Positions 56,093 to 64,000 of a stretch of 64,000 nucleotides of DNA are shown piece by piece. The notes under the pieces were generated by a model. It saw only the letters and a program-made list of their open reading frames with translations. It made no database searches and was not told the DNA's origin. The stretch is taken from NCBI RefSeq assembly GCF_051401765.1, contig NC_135066.1, positions 20,811,001 through 20,875,000 of the forward strand, given 5' to 3'. Origin of the DNA: Calliopsis andreniformis. Its lineage: Eukaryota; Arthropoda; Insecta; Hymenoptera; Andrenidae. Every line of letters begins with the position of its first letter. The first letter of the stretch is position 1. The position numbers and the translations under genes were made by a program.

Positions 56093-57082
56093 TTATTTGT
56101 TCTCCCACTATACACTGCTAAATTAGGCACTTTTGTCTAATATTTATCTTTCAATATAAACGAAGTTTATACGGATACTTCATGTTGAGCATAAGAATCG
56201 ATTTGGGGATCCCGAAACCCAAACTGGAACTTAAGTGTTGGTTAGTGTCATGCAAACTTTTGTTAACTCTATTTTCGCTTTCATAATATACAAACTAGAT
56301 AGAAATCGACAACAGTCCACTTTTTTATTTGCGTAATAATTTTAAGATAAAATATTCTATCTATGTAACCTATTCCAAACATTAATGTTTTATACGATTC
56401 TCACAATAGCAACCAATTAAACAAGTCACTGAGAATTTCGTTATAGTATAAGTAAAGTTAAAATTTTTATTTTTATTTTTATTTTATTCCATAAACGAGA
56501 AGACTTATTAGTATTATAAATATGCATTCACTCTGTAACATCAATGTAGCAAATTTTTTAAATACCGTGTTATTATCTATTACGCGAAACCGTTAATCAC
56601 GCTAATAGTTTATCGTCCGTAATCTTTCAAGGTTATGGAGCTTAGGGTAATTGAAGAGGGCATCCGTGACCTTTCGCAACTTCGCTTCGAATCGGTGGTC
56701 GATTTGCTTGCTATTCCAAACTTTCCTCTTTCTATGCATCTTTTAAACAAACATTCTTAAGAGAGTGCCACCTCATTTACACATCGTCAAGGCTGCACGT
56801 GCACGTAGATTAACAATAAATCCTTAACATAAATTCATTCAAGAGCTTGATGCAGTTAACGATATCGAGCCAATCATCATCTATGCCCCTTAAAATGTTT
56901 TGACGCTGACATGCTCATAAAAGAAAATAAACAATTATACGCATAGATAAGTAAGAAATCGTGAATATTTCATTTTTAATAAATATAACAAATTATTTTG
57001 ACTTAAATAGAAAATCGAAAAAGTGATTAGTGTTAATAAAAATTGTAACATATGTAGAGTGTAAAATAATATTAAAAATATA
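56093..57082. other. No recognised gene
   Basis: AT-rich. No hAT terminal repeat could be located upstream of the transposase relic. Confidence 0.4.
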
Positions 57083-57630
57083 TGCAGGATGGCAAAAAAA
57101 GGCCGCATAATATTAAATAAATATATAGATTAGGGGAGCTACCTCCGATTTCAATGACCTTGGAATATATTGTCAAGGTCATCATTCTGAACAACTTTTC
57201 CGTATACATATACCCGGCGATCTCTTTTAGTTTTCGAGATATTCGCAAAGACAGTTTTCAATATTGAAAAGAGTGATCGAAATAGGTCTGGCTTAAATCC
57301 GTTAGCGAGAGCTTCTGTTTACCTTCCTCGCTGAAACCTATATTTTTGATATTTCTTATGATGTCAAAAGAACTCGAGGAAAGACGGTTCATTATTATCA
57401 GTTTCGAACAAATCGTTGTAACGTCTTCGTTAGGATTCTCTGAAAAACTTAACTAAAGCAGATGCCTGCGAAGAGTCCTTATGTATGCGCCCAGTACATT
57501 ACAGCTCTCAAGAAGGGTTAAAAAGATCACGTAGACAACACATATATGTATATATAATAAGAGTATGGGGGCTTCCTTACCAGCCTCTCAAATATGTATT
57601 TCAACGTATACTTGTTACTCCCTATATAAT
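57083..57630. mobile_element. Degenerate foldback element E copy
   Basis: The right end read inwards (TATAGGGAGTAACAAGTATA, CGTTGAAATACATATTTGAG, GGCTGGTAAGG) matches the nested element at 26804 inwards (ACAGGGTGTAACAAGTATAC ... GGTGGTAGG). The left end, TATGCAGGATGGCAAAAAAA, may be its decayed partner. Internal TTTTAGTTTTCGAGATATTC is a common word in insect repeats. No transposase recognised. Confidence 0.5.
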
Positions 57631-59723
57631 CAAAATATAATGTTTGAATAAACTATGATTATAAAAAGAAAAACTGACTCGAATAAGATAAAAGAATCAG
57701 AGTTAATTAATCTAGCGCATGGTAACGTATATGCATACACCAATACGCCACGTCAGTGTCTCAATAATTTTGCTTTGGGACATATGATATTATCAATAAA
57801 TACTAAGCTATTTTATATTCGTCAAAAAAAGAAATATATAAAATATTTCATTTCATCAATGATTGCTGAATCAAGGGGATAAAAACCAAGAACGAAGTGC
57901 ATTTGCGTTTTCAAAAATAAGTAAACGCACATCGATCGCAATGCCTTGCAACAGCTGCAATGTAACTTTTGCGAGGAAATAATTGTTTCACGGGAGATCT
58001 CGTTTATTGCAAATAACGATACATTCGTGGGTGGAACTCGCAACGTGGCGAAGAGTGACTACACTGAAAAGAAAAGGGCGGGGCGGTTAAGATAAAGAGC
58101 AATGAAGAAGAATAACTTACTCCTTTTTCTCTTATTTCTGTGCTCCTTACATCCTCGTAACGTTTTAGCCGGGAAACAAACGAATTGTGTACAGAGTGAT
58201 GCATTGCGGTCATCTTTCGTCGTGAAATGGAATGTAATTTGAAACAAGGACAATTAAAGTCAAATCTTTCCTTGAATACCAAAATGAAACATTAAAATGG
58301 CTGTTAGCAAGTTACTGTTCAAATTGATTACCTTTTTCTTCTCTAGGATTCGTTATCAGGGGCTCAGCGGTTCAGGACATCATTTCAGGAATATAAAAGT
58401 TTAATTTATACATAAAAACGTGAATTTAAGAGGCAATGATTTTTAATATACGTTTAAAAACAATGCTAACTTATTTCTAACTGATTTGTACGGGGAGTAA
58501 TGAAATTTTAGAGCTTCGTGCACAAAGCGATTATCACCAATGTTTAGAAAAAACCTACTATTTGTGTGGATTTTAATGTAAGTTTAATATATACTATTTT
58601 TTTATCAATATTGTAAAATTTTAAAAACTGGAGCAGTCAGGTTTTTGCACTGAATTCTTCAGTACTTACAATATTCTATAGAAATATTCACAGTTTCGCG
58701 GATGGTCTGCCCGCTATAACGTAGGGTAAATTTGTCGCGTGTGTAGCACGAACGCAGACATTTCATTCGGCACCGAAACGGGTCTTAAATTTGTATTCTT
58801 CCTTCTGTATACAACTTCAAGTTGAATTATAACTCTCGATATCTGCACCAAACGTATACCTATGTATATTTGTAATGGCACTCTTTTTAAACTTTAAAGG
58901 TAGTTAATTCGATAAATTTCCAGCTGCTGAATCTTAATACTGAACCACTGCAATGAGATGATTTTAAATGTGTATTTCAAGATAATATTTACTGTTTTTA
59001 TTTAACAGGTTGACAGCTGGTGTGACATAGTATTACTTCGATGCAGATTCGATTGTATACTTACAAGTTGAAATCAATTAGTGGGTCGAAATCTTCAATT
59101 TCTGAAGTGTTCCAATATTGTACTTCCAAACTGCCGAATATTCGAAATGTTAAAATTTTAAAACTTCCAAATCATCGGAGATTTTTTAATGTTTTTATTT
59201 CGATTTCTGATACTCTGTATTTGAGCTCTGCATATGAGCTCGCATGTGAAGCGATAATAAAATCGAACTTCCTTTCAAACATTCGCAAATTTCCATCAGA
59301 TTCTAACTTACGAGCTTGTGTAGAAATAACACTACAAATTATGTTCACATTTCTTGTAAACAAAAATGAAAAGCTTATAATAGGCAAATTGTTGAATTTC
59401 GTTACGGCCAATTATTGAAATCTCCATACGGTCTACTTATTTCGCGAACGACCCGAACATTCGATTCGTTTCCCTCCGCGGATCACGATTTATATTTCCC
59501 ATAGTATTTTATGCTGACGCGAACGCGATTGCGAGGATATTTCAAACACCGACAGCAGATTTATTAGAATAATTTAAAGTTTGTGCTTATTCATGTACGA
59601 ACGGTTTCTGCGCGAATGCTGCGTTGTAGAATAAAAACTTGTTCATCCCCGACACATTCGACACCGTATTTTTAGTAGCTATCTTAATTGAAAATTGTTC
59701 TAACGGGATCATTCGAAACTATC
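57631..59723. other. No recognised gene
   Basis: The longest plus-strand open frame of the window (125 codons, 59041-59418) lies here. It is low-complexity in composition with no domain. A polypyrimidine-AG (TTTTTATTTAACAG) stands 35 bp before it, which could be a splice acceptor by chance. Overlapping minus frames at 58004-58282 also lack support. Confidence 0.35.
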
Positions 59724-61905
59724 CAGATAGCACAAAGAGACATCTTAATAACGTCATAAAGACATCCTGTGCCTAACATTTAAGACATCCTAACGACATC
59801 TGTAGAACGTCATACAGATGTCTCCAGGACGACTTAAAGACGTTTGTTCTAAACATTCAGGACGTCTTATAAGTAATGTCCTAGATAGTATGTAGATATC
59901 TAATGTACGTTTTGACAATGTCGAGACAGACACTCGTGCATACGATGTACGTAAGGAAATTTATAAAATAAATCTTTTACTACACAAAAAAATTACAAAC
60001 TTTATAACAGAACATATCTTTATTGAAAATTCATTATAATATTATTTATTAATATTCACACAAGAAAACACACACCATGCATGAAGTCCACTTTAAACTC
60101 AACTGTGGAATAATATTATGCGCAGTTATATTTTATTTCATGGAATTTTTCATGATAATAAACACTACACCACATTATGAGAATAATAATTAATCTTATT
60201 ATAAAGATTTTTCCTATCGAAAAGTGGAAACATACAAACACGATAAAAGTCTTCATTCTAAAGTATGGCGGCGTAGTCAGAATTTGAAACTTGGGTCCTT
60301 CGGAGTGGTAGCCAGTCTTCTAAGTACGAATTTACTGCAATTTTTACGCGAACAAACATTTTCAGCAAAAACAATATTTTATAATCTATAATATGCTAAA
60401 GCGATACATTTTCACGTTTGTGTTAATGTATCGCGTGCGCGATGTCAAAAGTAACCTACAAAACAGATATTCTACAGTCTACAGCATCCAAAATTTAAGT
60501 ATTACGAACATTCTAAGGATGTTCATAATGGACGTAGGATGTGAATCGAACATTAAATGGACGTCCTTTGGATGTATGGTGCTGTCTGGGGTTCTACAAC
60601 CGTCCTACTCAAGACTTCCGAACGCCTTATATTACAAAATAGGAGGTCTTTGAGACGTCTTCGGTACATCATACAGATATTTTAGATACCTTAACACGTT
60701 AGATTCCAGGTCGATATATGTATCGAGTAGAAGACCGGGACTTGCTCTCTGATTGGTCGGAGTTTTTCGTTAATAACTTGTTAACAAAGCTTCGGAGGAG
60801 ATTTTTGCAAAGGAAAATGTTGTTTAGAATCACCCCAGGAATCTCCCATTTCCGGCTCCCGCACTTAGTTTGGGACACCCTGTATAATACGCCTCGTAGA
60901 TGTCTAAAGGATAATAATTTTAAACACTTTTAAGATATCCACCTGATACGTCTTTGAGACGTCTTAAGGACTATAATCTCAGAGGTTGTTAAAACATCCA
61001 TCTGATATATCTTTAAATGACTTAAGAATATAAATTTAACACGCTTTTAAGATGTCCATGTAGCATGTCTACATGGTACGTCTTCTGAACTTTAATTTTA
61101 GACGTTTTTTAGACATCCATGTCGTATGTCCTATGGTACGTCTTATGAATGGAAATTTCGGACGCTTTTAAGACATCCGTGTAGTATGTCTTATAGTACA
61201 TCTTATGAATGCATATTTTGAACGTTTTTAAGGCATCCATGTAGTATCCCAGATAGCACACGACGTCTTGAAGACGTCTATTTTATGCTCTTTTTATGCC
61301 TGAACGTCTTACGACATAATTTAGACGTTTTAAAAACATCTAAAAGCGTACATCTTAAAGACTTACAAAGTTCACATCTATAAAACGTCTTAAAGACACA
61401 CTACATGAACGTCCTAAATACTTACGCTTTTGGACGTCTTAAAAACGTCTGATTTTTGTCTGAATGTCTTATATATGTAATCTGAACGTCCTTAAAACGT
61501 CTTATAAATGTTTCTTAAGGCGTCCTAAAGACATACTGATTTGTAACATCGGACATCTCAGACGTCTTTTGGACATTTTTAGGACTTTACTGGATGTTTT
61601 TAAGACGTTTTTAAGATGTCTGTGTGCTATTTGGGATGTCTTATGGTACGTTGTATGAACGTTAATTTCAGACGTTTTTAAGACATCCACACAGTATATC
61701 CTACAATACGTCTTAAGGACGTTTCCGAATATCTTTAAGACATCTATGTATTGTGTCTTTAAGAGGTCCTATGGATGCAAATTTCAGAAGTCCGTAAGAC
61801 GTATGCTACCGGATGTTTTTAAGACATTTACGTTATGTCGTAGGACGTACAGACATAAAATAGACATAAAATGGATGTCTTGAAGACATCGTGTGCTCTC
61901 TGGGT
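59724..61905. mobile_element. Foldback-type element built on a 60-bp GACGTC-rich repeat
   Basis: The outer ends read CCAGATAGCACAAAGAGACA (left) and, inwards from the right, CCAGAGAGCACACGATGTC. Further such ends occur internally: CCAGATAGCACACGACG at 61254 and, inverted, GTGTGCTATTTGGG at about 61621. The body contains many AAGACGTCTT- and AAGACATCC-type words. Between about 60925 and 61250 they fall in a clear 60-bp period, with unit starts near 60925, 60984, 61041, 61102, 61162 and 61222. Units also occur at 61660-61850. No transposase. The section 59930-60560 is AT-rich and not repeated. A Tc1/mariner end is inserted at 60746-60884. Confidence 0.82.
60746..60884 (-). repeat. Tc1/mariner-type end inside the 60-bp repeat element
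   Basis: On the minus strand from 60884 it reads TACAGGGTGTCCCAAACTAA and continues through GGAGCCGGAAATGGGAGATT to the GACCAATCAGAGAG block. This is a close match to 9970-10115. The 71-codon frame at 60718-60933 is a by-product. Repeat units resume directly after its TA, so it inserted into the older array, with its other end lost or unrecognised. Confidence 0.75.
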
Positions 61906-62563
61906 AAGTTATTCAAAACTCCTTCAGTTCATTTAAAATAAGAATATTTTCAGCCAATGTGCTGTATTTTTTATTATTGGTTATTTGAACGAATGGTGAT
62001 GACTTTTCTATAATAGATCTTTGAAGAAATAAAGTTAGAGTACTAGTAAATGGCGAACTTTTTAGATCCTTTCCAAATTGAAAACTCGAATTTGTTGTTA
62101 TTCTACTACTTTGGGCCTCACACGAAAAATCCTCTAAAAGATATATAAATGAATGAAGTTCAGGAAGAATAGTAAGAAATAGTGAATTTTTGTGATGTTT
62201 TTCATTTCGAATTTGAACTAATTTTATTTGTTGTCTTCATGCTAAAAAACTTTTAACTTATTACTTAAACAAATTTAACATCTCTACTTAATATATAATA
62301 CTCATCCACATAATCTACAAACATCTTGAAAGACCAAAGTGCTATAGATCAATGAATTCGTCTTAAAATGGGCTATATGCCTGCCTAAATGAAAATATAT
62401 AATTTCATTTAAAAACACACATGTCACCTTGAACTCTTGGAATAATTTAGGAGATAATTGCTCTTAAAGGTTTCAGTAGACATCCTGTATACGTTTTTAG
62501 TTTTAGGTCGTGAGTTCATATCGAAACAACACAGTACAAAGTTCAATGCAACGAAGAATAAAG
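61906..62563. other. AT-rich spacer, nothing recognised
   Basis: No gene, RNA or repeat partner recognised. Confidence 0.4.
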
Positions 62564-62810
62564 TATAGTAGAACCTCAATTGATCAACAACCGAATTATT
62601 TATAACTGCTGTTAATTACTCTTAATTGAAACTAACTCAATTGATACTACTCAATTGAAACTAAAGCAATGCTTTAATATTATAGTTTAATGATAGTTTA
62701 ATGATAGTTCAATGATATTAATGCGTTAATATAGGTAATAAAACTAGTCGCCAAAAGAATGCTTCAGTTTTGAATCTCGTAGTATTCCAGAAAATCGAGG
62801 TTGTATTGTA
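62564..62810. mobile_element. Pogo/mariner-like MITE
   Basis: The left end TATAGTAGAACCTCAATTG and the right end (inwards TACAATACAACCTCGATTTT) are inverted repeats with TA on both sides. They belong to the CAGTAGAACCTCGATTAT family seen singly at 11580, 17793 and 40343. The about 245-bp body is AT-rich, with repeated AATTGA and TTTAATGATAG words, and no coding capacity. Confidence 0.6.
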
Positions 62811-64000
62811 GTCTACAACAGCCGTTTTAGAATTTGGTTTTCCTTGCTTGCAGGAAATGAAGTCGCTAAAGAGAGCTCGTTACCTCGCAAAATTAAAAAG
62901 GAGAAATTGAGGGGCAAAAAGAATTAAAGAGCTGTCGAAATAATGTTTTAATAAAGTTCTTCAACTATTGATGCAGCAGTAGTGTTGTAAACCATTTCCT
63001 ATGAAACAAAGATGAAGCGGCCTTGAAGGTTCACGACCCTTTGTATTTGGAGCACTGGAATATGTGCAATAAGATTGTGTGTTCTAGATTCTAGATTATA
63101 CGCTATTTTTCTCGTTACAATACATTTTTAAGGTAACAATATATTCTACTGTAAAGTATGTATAGCGCTAGATTCTAAATATAAAAGACGGAAATAATGA
63201 GTTAAGGAAGATGACAGAATTATTGTATTAATCTGAGTCATTATGAACCCTTTAAAAGTCCAAGTTCTAAGCACTGAAACTTGTACAATTTCACCTGGAA
63301 GGTTCGAAATTAATTAATTTCTAGGCAAGGAATGTTACAATAATTACGCAATACGATCAGGAGTTATGAAGTTCTGTGTCGCAATAAGTAGTTTGCAATA
63401 CAACAGGTTACTTCTATGGAAACTGCTGCTACTGCATGCACTTTGAAACCATAGTGTTCTATATTACTGCCATCTTTTCTATACCTCTTGAAGAAAGTTT
63501 ACGTACCTGAATCCGCTGTTTAACATGTTCAACCTAAAACGACATAACAGTGGACTGCAAGTTAACCAGTATTGTCTCGACATACGTTCGCGACTTGGAA
63601 TCAAATAATCAGTTAGGTACTTAATGAAATAAGTACCTATCACACATTTTTATAAGCTTTTAGATAATGTGTCATGAAAAGTTTCCTACTCTATCGCATT
63701 CATCAAGAATAGAACGTGTTAAGCTCTTTCGATTTCAGCGAACCAGTAATTTAATAAATGTTCCACAGACAAAAGATTTCAACAAATGACATTGCAGCGT
63801 GATCTCTTACCAATAATACTATTATTTCCACTTAACAGTGAAATAATCGAGAATAATCGACGAATGGACAGCAGGTGCAGTCGAACGCTCCGACTGACGC
63901 CTGATACGTTAACGAACATTCGATTGTTCGATAAAAAAGCCTGCGCCATTATTTCAGTGCCGCAGTAAACGCCAATTTGAATCCAATCGAATATTGCACC
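62811..64000. other. No recognised gene
   Basis: Frames here are short (for example 60 codons at 63786-63968) and without domains. No repeat ends were recognised. Confidence 0.4.

Noticed and set aside
55936..56130. Minus-strand 64-codon frame over the BED region
   Set aside because: It is the wrong frame. The BED finger residues appear only in the neighbouring minus-strand frame at 56092-55920.
59041..59418. 125-codon plus-strand frame, the longest on that strand
   Set aside because: It has no domain, no repeat of known motifs and an open minus frame over the same DNA. Length alone is expected once or twice by chance in 64 kb.
60691..60715. piggyBac end TTAACACGTTAGATTCC
   Set aside because: It resembles the end at 45750 for only eleven bases and has no partner TTAA end nearby.
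1..64000. CRISPR array, operon or bacterial origin
   Set aside because: There are no regularly spaced identical repeats with unique spacers. AT-rich non-coding DNA with eukaryotic transposon relics excludes a prokaryotic context.

Overview
This 64 kb window looks like gene-poor, AT-rich (roughly two-thirds A+T by eye) repeat-dense DNA from an insect nuclear genome. The mix of element types (Tc1/mariner-type ends opening ACAGGGTGT, a DD41D-like transposase relic, mariner relics, a copia LTR element, hAT and piggyBac-type non-autonomous elements) fits a hymenopteran such as an ant, bee or wasp, but that placement is inference. I found no intact host protein-coding gene, no rRNA and no genuine tRNA gene. 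Almost every open frame is short and chance-like, or is a broken piece of a transposable element.

Layout. 0-8 kb: two large foldback (long inverted repeat) elements of one family at 360-1702 and 4354-5625, then a hAT-like inverted-repeat element at 6305-7395. 8-18 kb: isolated Tc1/mariner-type ends, a possible LINE RNase H scrap, a minus-strand mariner relic at about 13.9-14.2 kb, a relic carrying a tRNA-like box B (16.2-16.6 kb) and a 125-bp MITE. 19-24 kb: copy 1 of a dispersed repeat ending in a degenerate CCGTGTATTTCA minisatellite, a Tc1-like transposase scrap, a DD41D-like element with inverted repeats (22086-22870) and a related palindromic element. 23.8-28.2 kb: a nearly full-length but dead copia element with two LTRs, interrupted by a foldback element inside the reverse transcriptase. 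28-34 kb: a lone arm of the first foldback family, a SINE-like copy, a 1.1-kb near-perfect palindrome (29516-30640) touching another element end, a hAT MITE with an 8-bp target duplication, and a hammerhead-like motif. 38-43 kb: copy 2 of the dispersed repeat, a solo LTR with a 4-bp duplication, a foldback element and a second SINE-like copy. 45-54 kb: a piggyBac-type MITE, a terminal-inverted-repeat element carrying a tRNA-like sequence, the longest CCGTGTA minisatellite abutting a mariner relic, and a Tc1-like foldback. 54-56 kb: a broken hAT (BED-finger) transposase. 57-63 kb: a degenerate foldback, a 2.2-kb array-like element built on a 60-bp repeat rich in GACGTC, and a pogo/mariner-like MITE.

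How the parts relate. Nothing here forms an operon or pathway. The unifying feature is at least ten long inverted-repeat elements, all potential hairpin-RNA sources if transcribed. Several nest in or abut one another: a foldback inside copia, an element end inside the 60-bp repeat element, the minisatellite against a mariner. The most promising little-described items are the inverted-repeat family carrying a tRNA-like Pol III module, the 60-bp repeat foldback element and the three-copy GGGTCATTCCA foldback family. All calls come from reading the sequence alone; no database was searched.
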